A DNA stretch of 64,000 nucleotides from Flavihumibacter soli (GTDB lineage Bacteria > Bacteroidota > Bacteroidia > Sphingobacteriales > Sphingobacteriaceae), in NCBI RefSeq assembly GCF_010692725.1, contig NZ_JAAFZB010000095.1:558001-622000 (forward strand), in the 5' to 3' direction. This document shows, piece after piece, positions 54,501 to 64,000 of the stretch. The notes beneath the pieces were generated by a model. It made no database searches, was not told the DNA's origin, and worked only from the letters and a program-made list of their open reading frames with translations. The translations under genes were made by a program, and so were the position numbers. Each line of letters opens with the position of its first letter. Position 1 is the stretch's first letter.

Positions 54501-55114
54501 TACATAGTAGTATTAATAATAAGATGTAACTAATTTGTTACTTTTTGCATTTTTACAAGTATTTGACAGCTAACTATATAGAAATTTTTTTTACCCTTTC
54601 TTGTTAAGGACTATGTGACATCTCGATTATGTTTAAAAATATTCGAAGGGCTTAAGAAGGTTTATTTTAAGTAGTGCTCATGTTTTTGAACGCTAAAATT
54701 TTTCGTTCATTCCAAGTTGAAAACAATGCGCAATCATCTGCTTTTCAGGTGGTTGTAAAAAAAATTGACTAAATTCAAAAAACAAAACAGGGCCTAAAAG
54801 TAGTTATTGGTATCAATACTGGGCTATGGAAAAAGACTACAAAACTTAGCTTGCGATCGATTTGTGTTTAATCAAAGCGCAGGATTATGCTCCTTGCAAG
54901 GCAAGGCATAGGAAGGGTGTAGATCTCATCACAGGTGTTGTTTGTGATCAGGATCCCAGACAACAAATATCTCCAGGCAGTACCACTGTATGTGATGCCA
55001 AACTAAGTATCAAGTACTTGATAATGCCCTCATAGGAATTGAAATGGATAATTCCTTTTAAAAGGTTTCTTCCATTCAAAGTAGCTTATGTTAATCGCTA
55101 AAAATTAATCAGCT
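54501..55114. other. 614-bp leader region of the SusCD operon with two palindromes
   Basis: No gene is seen. Two perfect palindromes lie at 55008-55023 (TATCAAGTACTTGATA, 16 bp) and 55054-55065 (CCTTTTAAAAGG, 12 bp). Their centres are 44 bp apart, and they lie 50-107 bp before the susC ATG. They are candidate regulator sites. No sigma/anti-sigma pair, hybrid two-component system or other regulator gene adjoins. Confidence 0.4.
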
Positions 55115-58100
55115 ATGAAAAAACTAATTACTATTCTGCTGTTATTTCTTGGTATTAGTACATTAGGGATTGCGCAAACCCGCCAGGTGTCAGGGCTTGT
55201 AACAGCACAAGAAGACGGTCTGCCCCTTCCCGGGGTCAGCGTCAGAGTTCCCGGCAGTAATACCGGCACAACGACAAGTGCCGATGGTCGTTACTCAATC
55301 AATGTTCCGGCAGGCACTAATTCACTTCAATTTTCTTTTATTGGTTATGCAACACAGGAGGCCAGTATTCCTGCCGCTAATGTGTTAAATGTGGTGTTGA
55401 TCACCGATACCAAGCAATTAGGAGAAGTGGTCGTTACCGCACTGGGAATCTCCAGGGAGAGAAAATCTTTAGGATACTCAGCCACGCAGGTAAACTCCGC
55501 GGAAATTAACAAAGCCTCGCCTGCAAATATTGTAGGCGGACTACAGGGAAAAGTTGCCGGTGTAGACATATCTACTACATCGGGTGCTCCGGGTGGTTCC
55601 AGTAAAGTGGTGCTAAGAGGATTTTCCTCAATTGCCGGTAATAACCAACCACTATATGTAGTCGATGGCGTTCCGGTAAACAACTCACGCCCGGGTGGTG
55701 CTGCACCGGTTGGTTCAGTAGGCGATTTAACGGAGAATTTCGACTTCGGAAATGCAATTAATGACATCAACCCAAATGACATTGAAAGCGTTAACATACT
55801 AAAAGGTACGGCCGCAACCTCGCTCTATGGTTCAAGGGGTGCAAACGGCGTGATCGTTATCAGCACGAAGAAAGGTGCCGCCGGCGCTTTCAAAGTCGGA
55901 TTCACATCTGCTGCATCCTTTACTCAGGTGTCGGTGGTTCCGACACTTCAGAAGACCTACGGACAAGGCTGGGATAACACCTTTATTTTATCTGAAAATG
56001 GTAGCTGGGGACCGAGGTTAGACGGGCAGATGAGACCCTGGGGGGCTGTTGTTAATAACACCCAGCTCTTAAAGCCATTTTCTTATATCGAGGATAATTT
56101 CAGGGATGCTTTTGATACCGGTGCCGAATTTAACAACACCATTTCATTAAGCGGCGGTAACGAAAGTTCAACGTTCTACCTGTCTTACGGAAACGTTAAC
56201 AGCGATGGAATGATGCCCGGGAATAACGATACCTATAAAAGGAATAGCATTTCACTCACCGGGTCTACAAAGTTTAAAGCCTTTAGTGCAAGTGCTTCAA
56301 TAAATTATGTCGGGAAAAACTCCCGCTTTGTGGAAGTTGGCCAGGCAAATTCCGGTATTGGGGCTAACTTCTATGAAGATGTGCTTCAAATCCCTACTGA
56401 TATTCCTATTCAGGATGTTGAGGACTATAATAATCTTTACTTCAATGTCGACAACTATTTTACTCCTTTTGCTGAGAATCCATATTATCCGCTGAATGAG
56501 AACAGTGCCCGATTTAAAAACGACCGGGTTTATGGAAATATCGAACTTAAGTATCAGGTCAATGAATGGCTCAACTTGCTGGTTCAACAGGGGGCCGATC
56601 TAAATAACGGAGTTGATAAGATCTGGCATGCCAAGAACGCGCCTTCCCCAGGAAGCTGGAATGACGGTGCAAACGTGGAAGGGGCACAAAGACAAGCCGA
56701 CGTCGGTAACGTAGTTGATGGAGCTGAAAACTACTTCGAATATGATACCAAAGTTCACGGATTATACCAGACTCAGCTAAGTACCGATTTTGATCTGAAC
56801 GGCCTGGTAGGGGTTAATTATAATGATCGTGGATTCCGCACTTTGTATACTTCCGTGGAGGATTTAAGCATTCCTAATTTTTACAGTATCTCTAATTCAG
56901 TTAATAGTCCTGAAAGTGTAGACACCAGGAGTCACAGACGTTTGTGGGGTGTTTATGGCAGCGCGACATTAGACTATAAAAATTGGGCTTATTTAACTTT
57001 AAATGCGCGGAACGACTGGAGTTCTACGCTGCCTTCAGGTAAGAACAGTTATTTTTATCCAAGTGCAAACCTTGCTTTAGTTTTATCTGAAGTCCTGGAT
57101 TTAGCTGACGCAAAGGTCAACTTGCTAAAGGTCAGGGCTAGCTGGGGACAAACCGGCAGTGACACAGCCCCTTACAGGGTTGAGAATACATTAAGATCAG
57201 CCAATGTCCCTGTCAGAGGTGGAGGAACGACTATTACATTCCCCGTAAATGGAGTTCAGGGATTTAGTATCTCAAATACGCTGAATAATGCAGATTTAAA
57301 GCCTGAAATCAGTACTGAATTTGAATTCGGAGCCGAAGCCAGTTTCTTCGATAACCGGATTGGTTTTGATTTTGCTTATTACGACAAAACATCGAATGAT
57401 CAGATCCTTCCGATCGATGCCGCTCCTTCTTCCGGGTATAAGTTTCTAATTGTGAACTTCGGTAAGGTTCAGAACAAAGGGATAGAGTTTGCCCTGAATG
57501 CAACTCCGGTAATAAAGAACGACTTCAGATGGGATCTGAATTATGTTTATGCCCGCAACAGAAATGAAGTGCTAGAGCTTCCTTCCGGGTTGAACCAGAT
57601 CGAAATCGAATCTGCCTATGATGCTAAACTGCTTGCCAAAGTTGGGCAGCCGCTTGGCGTATTTGAAGCTTCTGTACCTAAATTGGATCCTCAGGGAAGA
57701 ATTATCGTCAACCCTACGAATGGTCTTGCAGTTCCAGCACTGGAAGATGGATATTTCGGCACCAGTCAGCGGGATTATACAATGGGCCTTACCAATACCC
57801 TGGGATATAAAGACCTCGCTTTAGGATTCACACTTGACTATCGGAAAGGCGGCGTCTTCTATTCAGGAACTGCGGATCTGTTGAATTTCGTAGGAAACGA
57901 CATTAAAACTACCTATAATGATCGGAAGCCGTTCATAATTCCGAATTCTGTTTTGGAAGTAACAGATGCCGCGGGAAATGTAAGCTATGTCGAGAATACA
58001 GTAGCAGTAGCGGAAGACTTTGTGGATGATTACTTTTACCACTCCAGTAACAAAGCTTTGTCTTATTACAACCGGATCCTGGATAAATCATTCCTGAAAC

Positions 58101-58336
58101 TTCGTGAAGTTACCCTGACATACCAATTGCCTAAATCCTTTATCGGCAAGATCAAGGCAGATAATGCTTCACTCTCTTTATTCGGAAGAAACCTTTTAAC
58201 ATGGCTTCCTAAGGAAAATCGCACGATCGATCCAGAAGTTTCCAATTACGGAAATGATTTAACCAGTGAGTTTGGTGAATTCCGTACCGGTCCTTCAACC
58301 CGTTTCTTTGGAGCATCATTAAAAGTATCGTTTTAA
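55115..58336 (+). CDS. SusC/RagA-family TonB-linked outer-membrane transporter
   Basis: The 1073-residue protein has a signal peptide (MKKLITILLLFLGISTLGIA). A CarboxypepD_reg domain follows (VSGLVTAQEDGLPLPGVSVR), then the plug with the SusC motifs GGLQGKVAGVDISTTSG, QPLYVVDGVPV and NILKGTAATSLYGSRGANGV. The barrel ends RFFGASLKVSF. It forms the barrel of a SusC-SusD 'pedal-bin' importer in the outer membrane and is energised by TonB. SusD follows after 15 bp, then two lipoproteins. The gene set recalls the BT2264-BT2261 group, for which bound peptides were reported. Confidence 0.95.
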   Translation: MKKLITILLLFLGISTLGIAQTRQVSGLVTAQEDGLPLPGVSVRVPGSNTGTTTSADGRYSINVPAGTNSLQFSFIGYATQEASIPAANVLNVVLITDTKQLGEVVVTALGISRERKSLGYSATQVNSAEINKASPANIVGGLQGKVAGVDISTTSGAPGGSSKVVLRGFSSIAGNNQPLYVVDGVPVNNSRPGGAAPVGSVGDLTENFDFGNAINDINPNDIESVNILKGTAATSLYGSRGANGVIVISTKKGAAGAFKVGFTSAASFTQVSVVPTLQKTYGQGWDNTFILSENGSWGPRLDGQMRPWGAVVNNTQLLKPFSYIEDNFRDAFDTGAEFNNTISLSGGNESSTFYLSYGNVNSDGMMPGNNDTYKRNSISLTGSTKFKAFSASASINYVGKNSRFVEVGQANSGIGANFYEDVLQIPTDIPIQDVEDYNNLYFNVDNYFTPFAENPYYPLNENSARFKNDRVYGNIELKYQVNEWLNLLVQQGADLNNGVDKIWHAKNAPSPGSWNDGANVEGAQRQADVGNVVDGAENYFEYDTKVHGLYQTQLSTDFDLNGLVGVNYNDRGFRTLYTSVEDLSIPNFYSISNSVNSPESVDTRSHRRLWGVYGSATLDYKNWAYLTLNARNDWSSTLPSGKNSYFYPSANLALVLSEVLDLADAKVNLLKVRASWGQTGSDTAPYRVENTLRSANVPVRGGGTTITFPVNGVQGFSISNTLNNADLKPEISTEFEFGAEASFFDNRIGFDFAYYDKTSNDQILPIDAAPSSGYKFLIVNFGKVQNKGIEFALNATPVIKNDFRWDLNYVYARNRNEVLELPSGLNQIEIESAYDAKLLAKVGQPLGVFEASVPKLDPQGRIIVNPTNGLAVPALEDGYFGTSQRDYTMGLTNTLGYKDLALGFTLDYRKGGVFYSGTADLLNFVGNDIKTTYNDRKPFIIPNSVLEVTDAAGNVSYVENTVAVAEDFVDDYFYHSSNKALSYYNRILDKSFLKLREVTLTYQLPKSFIGKIKADNASLSLFGRNLLTWLPKENRTIDPEVSNYGNDLTSEFGEFRTGPSTRFFGASLKVSF

Positions 58337-58351
58337 TTAAACGCTGATCAC

Positions 58352-59830
58352 ATGAAAAACGCAATTAATTATATATTGGTCGTTGCCATATCCGGCCTTA
58401 CCCTTACGTCGGGTTGCGATAAAAACCTGGATATCAACACTGACCCGAACAATCCCGGGATAGAGAATGCAACTCCCGAAGTACTTTTTCCCTCTGCGGT
58501 GATGTCTACAGCCGGCATGGTGGGAGGTCAGCTAGCTATTGTTGGCGGGATCTGGTCCCAGTATTGGTCACAGGCATCCAACTCAAGTCAGTATCGGGAA
58601 ATTGATTCCTATAATCTTACAAGCATCAACGAAGAGGTTAACCTTCCATACGAGGAATTATATGCGGGGGCGCTAATAGATTATCAACTTACAATTGATA
58701 AAGCACGAGCATCAAGTGACTGGAGGTATAACCTGATGGCAGTCGTTATGAAAGCTTACACCTACCAGGTTCTTGTCGATCTTTACGATCAGGTTCCCTA
58801 TTCGGATGCTTTAAAAGGAAATGGGAATCTGCAGCCTACATTCGATGATGGATATACAATTTACCAGGGTTTGTTAGCCGAGATTGACAGCGCACTGGCA
58901 CAGGATTATAAATCGAATCCATTGAGTGCCTCTCAGCAGAATACGGACTTTGTTTTTAATGGTGATATGGATATGTGGGAGCAATTCGCCAATACCTTGA
59001 AGTTAAAGATGTACTTACGGATGGTTAATGCCCAGCCCGCCGAAGCTGAAGCGGGGATCAGGGCTCTCTACCAGGAAGGCGGGAATTTTTTGACGGATCA
59101 CGCCGGAGTTGATGACTTTATAGATGTGCCAAATAAGAGTAATCCTTTCTATGAATTCAACATCAGGCGTCTAAATACCACCACTAACATCAGGGCAAGC
59201 TTCACATTATCCAGCTGGTTAATCCGAAACAATGACCCGCGGGCCCTTCCTTATTTTGGTTCAAATACGCCAAGCGCGATTCACCAGGGTGACTTTACAG
59301 CCACCCAGGCTCAGCAACCCACCTATGGAAACGCAAGTGTTTTTGTGCAGCATGCCACAGATCCGGTTTTTTTCATCTCAAAAGCAGAATCATTTTTCAT
59401 GCAGGCTGAAGCTCTTGAGCGATATTTTGGCGGTACAGGAGCAAAGGCATTATATGATGCGGGGGTTACCGCTGCTTTTGAACAGGAAGCTTTGACACCC
59501 GGAGCATTATTAACCGGTGCTTATGCTTATCCAACCGGTTCCTTTGAGCAAAAACTGGAAGCTATTATCACCCAAAAATGGGCTTCATTCGTGAGGTCAG
59601 AAGCTTTGGAAGGCTTTTTCGAACAAAACCGAACAGGATATCCAAGAACTAGCCCGGTTTACTCAACTGATCCTTCTTATATACCTGGTCAATGGGTTTA
59701 TTCAAGAAACGGATTTACCGGGACTGGTAACTTTCCGAAACGCTTTGTTTTTCCTGATTATGAAGTAACAAGGAATACGAATACCCCAACGCAAATACCG
59801 ATAACAACCAAGGTTTGGTGGGCCAAGTAA
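58352..59830 (+). CDS. SusD/RagB-family substrate-binding lipoprotein
   Basis: The 492-residue protein has a lipoprotein signal ending TSGC (lipidated Cys22). The TPR-type SusD fold follows: LDINTDPNNPGIENATPEVL, WSQYWSQASNSSQYREID, VLVDLYDQVPYSDALKG, QFANTLKLKMYLRM and ITQKWASFVRSEALEGFFEQ. It matches the SusD/RagB-like branch (SusD_RagB-like, imelysin-free) with the N-terminal NTDPNNP element. It is the lid that captures ligand over the SusC barrel. It overlaps slightly in frame space with the next gene's upstream extension, not with its likely start. Confidence 0.94.
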   Translation: MKNAINYILVVAISGLTLTSGCDKNLDINTDPNNPGIENATPEVLFPSAVMSTAGMVGGQLAIVGGIWSQYWSQASNSSQYREIDSYNLTSINEEVNLPYEELYAGALIDYQLTIDKARASSDWRYNLMAVVMKAYTYQVLVDLYDQVPYSDALKGNGNLQPTFDDGYTIYQGLLAEIDSALAQDYKSNPLSASQQNTDFVFNGDMDMWEQFANTLKLKMYLRMVNAQPAEAEAGIRALYQEGGNFLTDHAGVDDFIDVPNKSNPFYEFNIRRLNTTTNIRASFTLSSWLIRNNDPRALPYFGSNTPSAIHQGDFTATQAQQPTYGNASVFVQHATDPVFFISKAESFFMQAEALERYFGGTGAKALYDAGVTAAFEQEALTPGALLTGAYAYPTGSFEQKLEAIITQKWASFVRSEALEGFFEQNRTGYPRTSPVYSTDPSYIPGQWVYSRNGFTGTGNFPKRFVFPDYEVTRNTNTPTQIPITTKVWWAK

Positions 59831-59844
59831 TTAAACGAAATCAT

Positions 59845-60507
59845 ATGAAAAAGATCATACAGCTTTCAGTACTCATGCTTTTCATGATGGCTGCAACGTC
59901 ATGTGAAGATGAAGATTTTACCTATCCGGAAGGGCAGGTCGGAATTTCAAAGATCACGGTATATCCTACCCTGACACTTAACGGTGACCGTTATATGGTG
60001 ATTGTAAATAAATCGGTTCCGTTCTCAGATCCGGGAGCGATTGCGAAAGAAGGTGACACAGAAATACCCGTAACTACAACAGGATCGGTAGATGAAAACA
60101 CTCCGGGTGTATATACCTTGACCTATACTGCCGCTAATAAAGACGGATTCACTGCTTCTACAAGTAGAACAGTAGTTATTGCTAACGTTGATGCTGCTGC
60201 TGCAGCGAACGACCTTTCGGGCAACTACGCCCGGACAACGAATGGTTCGGTTGCGGTATGGACGAAGATCGGCTCCGGGGTATACACTGTTTTCAATCCT
60301 GGCGGTGCGCCTGGTACGAACCTGACAGTGGTAGCTGTTAACGCAACCGGAGATCAGATAGATATACCTGCGCAAGCAGCAAGCGACGGCTCACCAACAA
60401 GTTCTTCACAGGAATCTTACAATAAGGCTGTGAGTCCGCCGACATATTCATGGGTAATTGTAAATCCCGGCTATGGTACTGCTTTGAGAACCTTTGTTAA
60501 ACAATAA
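59845..60507 (+). CDS. Surface lipoprotein with Ig-like DUF5011/BT_2262-type domain
   Basis: The ATG at 59845 gives a lipoprotein signal (MAATSC, lipidated Cys20). The frame extends to 59815 inside susD, but that adds only polar residues. An Ig-like repeat follows (about 38-115: ISKITVYPTLTLNGDRYMVI ... PGAIAKEGDTEIPVTTTGSV ... PGVYTLTYTAANKDGF). A second beta domain (about 125-220) ends in YSWVIVNPGYGTALRTFV. The match to the DUF5011/5012 group, including BT_2262, is by motif reading. The location after SusCD implies an outer-leaflet accessory protein helping ligand capture. Confidence 0.8.
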   Translation: MKKIIQLSVLMLFMMAATSCEDEDFTYPEGQVGISKITVYPTLTLNGDRYMVIVNKSVPFSDPGAIAKEGDTEIPVTTTGSVDENTPGVYTLTYTAANKDGFTASTSRTVVIANVDAAAAANDLSGNYARTTNGSVAVWTKIGSGVYTVFNPGGAPGTNLTVVAVNATGDQIDIPAQAASDGSPTSSSQESYNKAVSPPTYSWVIVNPGYGTALRTFVKQ

Positions 60508-60521
60508 TTAAAACGCATAAT

Positions 60522-61001
60522 ATGAAAACATATAAACGTTTAATAGCCATAAGCGCGATATTTCTAACGATTTTCAGCATCAGCTCTTGCGAACAGGATG
60601 ATCCGGAACCTGGTGGCACTGCGCTCCAGAGCATGGCAGGCGAGTGGTGGGTTCAATGGGATGGTGAAGGCGATTATTACCATTTTTCAACTTATAATAC
60701 GTCCGCAAATGTCCCTACCGAAATGTGGCTGGATGACCTCGAGACTTTCTGGCAAATGAAAGGAAAGGTAAACGTCGATATTGCAAATTTAGCATTTTCC
60801 GCTACCAACACGACAAACGAATACTATCCCATCACCTTTACTGTTGAATCAGGAAAGATCATTCCCAGAGCTTCTGTAGGACCTGTGTCAAAGGCGGTAA
60901 CGGATTCAATAACCTTTGTTGTTGAGTTTTCCGATGATCCCGGGACTAAATATAACCTGTCAGGTTATCGGAGGACCCGTTTTGCCGAAGATGATCATTG
61001 A
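60522..61001 (+). CDS. Lipoprotein of the lipid-binding (PF12888-like) family
   Basis: The 159-residue protein has a lipoprotein signal (SISSC, lipidated Cys23). A compact beta domain includes MAGEWWVQWDGEGDYYHFST, MWLDDLETFWQMKGKVNVD and YNLSGYRRTRF. It resembles the 'lipid-binding putative hydrolase' family encoded with SusCD and BT_2262-like proteins. The name is historical and no enzymatic activity is shown. It is the last gene of the operon; a strong terminator follows. Confidence 0.78.
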   Translation: MKTYKRLIAISAIFLTIFSISSCEQDDPEPGGTALQSMAGEWWVQWDGEGDYYHFSTYNTSANVPTEMWLDDLETFWQMKGKVNVDIANLAFSATNTTNEYYPITFTVESGKIIPRASVGPVSKAVTDSITFVVEFSDDPGTKYNLSGYRRTRFAEDDH

Positions 61002-61020
61002 ATCATTAGAAAATACAGTG

Positions 61021-61055
61021 AAGACCATTTCATTAATGAAATGGTCTTTTTTTTT
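61021..61055 (+). terminator. Strong terminator of the SusCD operon
   Basis: AAGACCATTTCATTAATGAAATGGTCTT is a perfect 28-bp palindrome (61021-61048, written here by its two halves AAGACCATTTCATT and AATGAAATGGTCTT), followed by T residues to 61055. It lies 20 bp after the last stop codon. Confidence 0.92.
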
Positions 61056-61777
61056 GAGAATGCGTACGATTGAGAATGCGCCTTCCTTAACATTTTTCTG
61101 TCCGAAGACAATTTTAGTCAACCGTTAATCGATACTCGAGGGGTCAGTACACGGAATCCGTCCAGTTCGTTAGAATGAACCAAGGCACTCCGGTTAAAAT
61201 TTATAACTGGCCAGTCGAAATATAACGGACCTGTTTCGTGTCTGTTTTATTTTCTAATCGGCCTTCTACTGCGCATTGTTAAATAATTCTAGAGTTCAAC
61301 CTGACGGTTCTTTCCTCTGCATCATGCTTAGGACTTGTTCAGACCATCTAGGGGTTAGTCCACTAATTTAGCGGACTAACCTTAACATGACCTGAATCAA
61401 ATTACTTGTAGACCGTCCCCATAAGCACATTGTTTTTTTCAGGATTTCAGTTAGGGTTAGTACCTGATTTGACTACTGATTCTCGTGCAGGATTCCAAAT
61501 ACTTACCCCTATTATTTCTATTTATTTCTTTTGACCTCACCTATGCTATATCCGTAGGATTCATTAGACAGGGGCAATGGGCTTGTATGTGATTTTTCGA
61601 AGAATGGCTATAACTAGCTAATTTACAGGCTGTTAATTTGTTGGTTGTAATTTTAATTGCCTGAAATACAGATAGTTAACTATTTTTATAATTTTTATTT
61701 TGTAATATCCTTGTTATGAACGTTTTAGAATAATTATTTTTATATATATCATAAAACTGAACCTAAATGAAATTGCC
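61056..61777. other. Long untranslated region before the second susC
   Basis: No gene is seen. An inverted repeat GGTTAGTCC / GGACTAACC (61353-61361, 61373-61381) has an 11-nt spacer. A second GGGTTAGT word lies at about 61453. The last 100 bp are very A/T-rich, with TATTTTG at about 61698, and are the likely promoter region of the SusC gene. Confidence 0.4.
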
Positions 61778-64000
61778 ATGAAAAAATTTCTACAAAGTTT
61801 ATTTTTGCTTCTGTTTTTAGCCTTTCAGGCTATTGGTCAGGAACGAACCGTAACAGGAACCGTAACGGCCAGAGAGGATGGCTTACCTCTTCCCGGCGTC
61901 AGTGTGATTGTAACCGGTACTCAATCTGGCACACAAACCGGAATCGACGGTAAGTTTTCTTTAAGAGTTCCTGCCGATAAAAGCAGCTTGAAGTTTTCAT
62001 ACATCGGTTACAGTGCTCAAACGGTTACCATTGGTTCCAGCAATGTGGTGAACGTGGCTTTAACCCTCGACGCACAGCAATTGGGAGAGGTGGTCGTGAC
62101 CGGAGCCCTGGGTATTAAGCGCCAGGCAAAAGAGCTGGGTTACTCCACGGCAACTGTCGGCAATAAAGAACTAAACCAGGCCAATGTTGTAAACCTTGCT
62201 AACGGTTTGACCGGAAAGGTGTCTGGCTTGCAGGTCAACACCGTAAACAACGGTATTGACCCTTCACTGAGAGTCACCCTTCGTGGTAACCGCTCCATTA
62301 ACGGTAATAACAATGCCCTGATCGTTTTAGACGGTGTGCCAATTCCGGGTGGATCGCTGGGTTCCATTAACCCGAATGACGTTGAGGACGTGAACGTTCT
62401 GAAGGGGGCCAGCGCTGCAGCTTTGTACGGGTCAGAGGCCTCTAACGGCGCGCTGATCATTACAACGAAAAGAGCCAGTGCAAGCGGAAAACCGATTATC
62501 AAATATGGTAATTCCCTGCAGGCGAACAAGGTTTCCTATTTCCCGGAATTTCAGAACAAATTCGGTTTATATGGCGGCGAGGCAGAGTCAGACGGATTTA
62601 TTGACCCTTTGACCGGATTTGCCAAGTATGTAAATTACGAGAACCAGCAGTATGGACCTGCGTTCGACGGATCAATGGTGCAATTGGGTAACACGCTTGA
62701 GAATGGCGACAAATTCATGGTTCCTTATTCTGCACTCGACAAGCATCCCATTGAAAGCTTTTTTAACACCGGGATTACGATGCAAAATGACTTCTCTTAC
62801 CAGACGGGAGATGTCGATAACGCTTTCTTTATATCCGCTCAGCATGTTCTCAGCGACGGGGTGGTTCCGGAAGACAAAAATAGAAGAGCTTCCATAAGAG
62901 TTTCCGGAGCTAAACGGTTTGGTATTTTCAAGGCAGATTACTCGGTATCATATGCCAATACCAATGTAAGTACCTACGGTATCAATTACTCAACTAACGC
63001 AACTTCGCAAATTCTTTACGCCAACCTATTCACTACCGGGGCGTTCATTAATCTTAACGATATTAAAGATCCTGAGGGAAAATTTGGTAACCCCAGTAAT
63101 TTCTACAGCGCCTATTCGATAAATCCTTACTGGAATATCGAAAACTCAAGGAATAACCAAAAAAGAGATAATATTATGGGGAATTTAAACCTGACTATTA
63201 AGCCAACAAATTGGTTTGATGCATCTTACAGGATTTCCCAAAACTTCGGGGTAAATACACAAAAAGCTACCCGGGAGGAAGTGGTTTTTACACCTTATGC
63301 CATGTCAGATCCTCAGGGAGCCAGTAGCATTCCCTCCAGGTTTAGAGCTACCGGGAAAGTTCCCGGCTTCGTGAATGACTACACTCAATACGGGGATGGA
63401 TCTAATTTGGTGAATTTCAATACGAATAACGGTCTTTCCAGATTACAGCAGGACATCGTGTTAGGATTTCATCATACAATAAATGATTTTAAGGCAGACC
63501 TTCTTTTGGGTAATACCATCTGGCAATCCCGTGCCCGCACCCAGTTTGACCAGAGTGCCAACTTGCTGATCCCAGACTTTTACAATATCGCTGCTATAGG
63601 GGGCGTACCTTCCGTGGGTCAGGCAGAGTATTTTATCAGACAAATTGGTGTATACGGATCACTAAACGTTGGTTACAAAGATTTCGCGTTTATTGCCGTA
63701 ACCGGCAGGAATGACTGGGATTCCCGACTATCCGAATCTAAAAGATCGTTCTTTTATCCTTCAGTGAGCGGATCTTTCGTTTTCACCAACGCATTTGAAG
63801 CTTTGAAAGACAATAACATTCTAAACTACGGAAAGCTTCGTGCCGCATTTAGTGAAGTTGGCCAGGTAAATGTCGGTCCATATTCAATCAACAATACTTT
63901 TGGTTTAACCTCGGGCTTCCCTTATGGCGCTACCGGCGGTTTATCACTAAGCACCACCAACAATAATCCTTTATTAGAGCCTGAAAAAGTCCGTGAATTC
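61778..64000 (+). CDS. Second SusC/RagA-family transporter, C-terminus outside the window
   Basis: The frame opens at ATG 61778 and stays open for 741 codons to the window end. It has a signal peptide (MKKFLQSLFLLLFLAFQAIG). The CarboxypepD_reg domain reads VTGTVTAREDGLPLPGVSVI. The plug reads NLANGLTGKVSGLQVNTVNN, NNALIVLDGVPIPGG and NVLKGASAAALYGSEASNGA. Barrel strands run to the edge (TTNNNPLLEPEKVREF). The N-terminal domain is very like that of the SusC at 55115, so the two are related, but the plug differs at the substrate loops. A SusD gene would be expected downstream. Confidence 0.93.
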   Translation, partial: MKKFLQSLFLLLFLAFQAIGQERTVTGTVTAREDGLPLPGVSVIVTGTQSGTQTGIDGKFSLRVPADKSSLKFSYIGYSAQTVTIGSSNVVNVALTLDAQQLGEVVVTGALGIKRQAKELGYSTATVGNKELNQANVVNLANGLTGKVSGLQVNTVNNGIDPSLRVTLRGNRSINGNNNALIVLDGVPIPGGSLGSINPNDVEDVNVLKGASAAALYGSEASNGALIITTKRASASGKPIIKYGNSLQANKVSYFPEFQNKFGLYGGEAESDGFIDPLTGFAKYVNYENQQYGPAFDGSMVQLGNTLENGDKFMVPYSALDKHPIESFFNTGITMQNDFSYQTGDVDNAFFISAQHVLSDGVVPEDKNRRASIRVSGAKRFGIFKADYSVSYANTNVSTYGINYSTNATSQILYANLFTTGAFINLNDIKDPEGKFGNPSNFYSAYSINPYWNIENSRNNQKRDNIMGNLNLTIKPTNWFDASYRISQNFGVNTQKATREEVVFTPYAMSDPQGASSIPSRFRATGKVPGFVNDYTQYGDGSNLVNFNTNNGLSRLQQDIVLGFHHTINDFKADLLLGNTIWQSRARTQFDQSANLLIPDFYNIAAIGGVPSVGQAEYFIRQIGVYGSLNVGYKDFAFIAVTGRNDWDSRLSESKRSFFYPSVSGSFVFTNAFEALKDNNILNYGKLRAAFSEVGQVNVGPYSINNTFGLTSGFPYGATGGLSLSTTNNNPLLEPEKVREF

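Overview
The window looks like a chromosomal segment of a Bacteroidota bacterium, most likely Sphingobacteriales (Pedobacter/Mucilaginibacter-like). The evidence is GldH, RicT with a Cys-rich head, DUF5916 and DUF3078 proteins, several TonB-linked SusC/RagA receptors with a SusD partner, lipoprotein signal peptides, and many promoters of the Bacteroidota type (TTG, about 20 nt, then TAnnTTTG). Several of these promoters lie so close to the ATG that the messages must be nearly leaderless. No rRNA, tRNA or CRISPR array was seen.

Layout. 1-22.5 kb is mostly housekeeping: a truncated GT51 peptidoglycan transglycosylase with a long N-terminal region, mrp plus a NifU-type scaffold, def, an M16 peptidase, a DUF892 ferritin-like protein, msrA, comM, a sulfatase, ffh, DUF5916 and DUF3078 proteins, a small HExxH membrane protein coupled to a CarboxypepD_reg-like protein, two tandem glucosaminidase-LysM proteins, an O-methyltransferase, then recQ and ruvX. 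A cluster of GCCCC(N)3GGGGC palindromes lies between recQ and the O-methyltransferase.

22.5-33.9 kb is an accessory region. It holds decayed sequence, a DoxX-like membrane protein, an A-rich two-gene type III restriction-modification system (mod, res), a membrane-anchored gene of unknown function, yceH and a GT39-like glycosyltransferase. A decayed second copy of the promoter and first ~50 codons of holB (30932-31086) lies 2,992 bp upstream of the real holB. The glycosyltransferase between them also starts with a holB-like N-terminus. Together these suggest that the 5' end of holB has been a repeated insertion or recombination point.

33.9-37.1 kb is the conserved block holB-ricT-gldH plus a small membrane protein. 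37.2-54.5 kb is envelope-rich: two tandem TonB-dependent receptor paralogs, murF, an M14 peptidase, two convergent outer-membrane beta-barrel proteins of one family, and a PadR-PspC operon. 55.1-61.0 kb is a four-gene nutrient-uptake operon: SusC, SusD, an Ig-like-repeat lipoprotein and a lipid-binding-family lipoprotein. Its gene content resembles the BT2264-BT2261 type, which suggests peptide rather than glycan uptake. A second SusC gene starts at 61778 and runs off the window.
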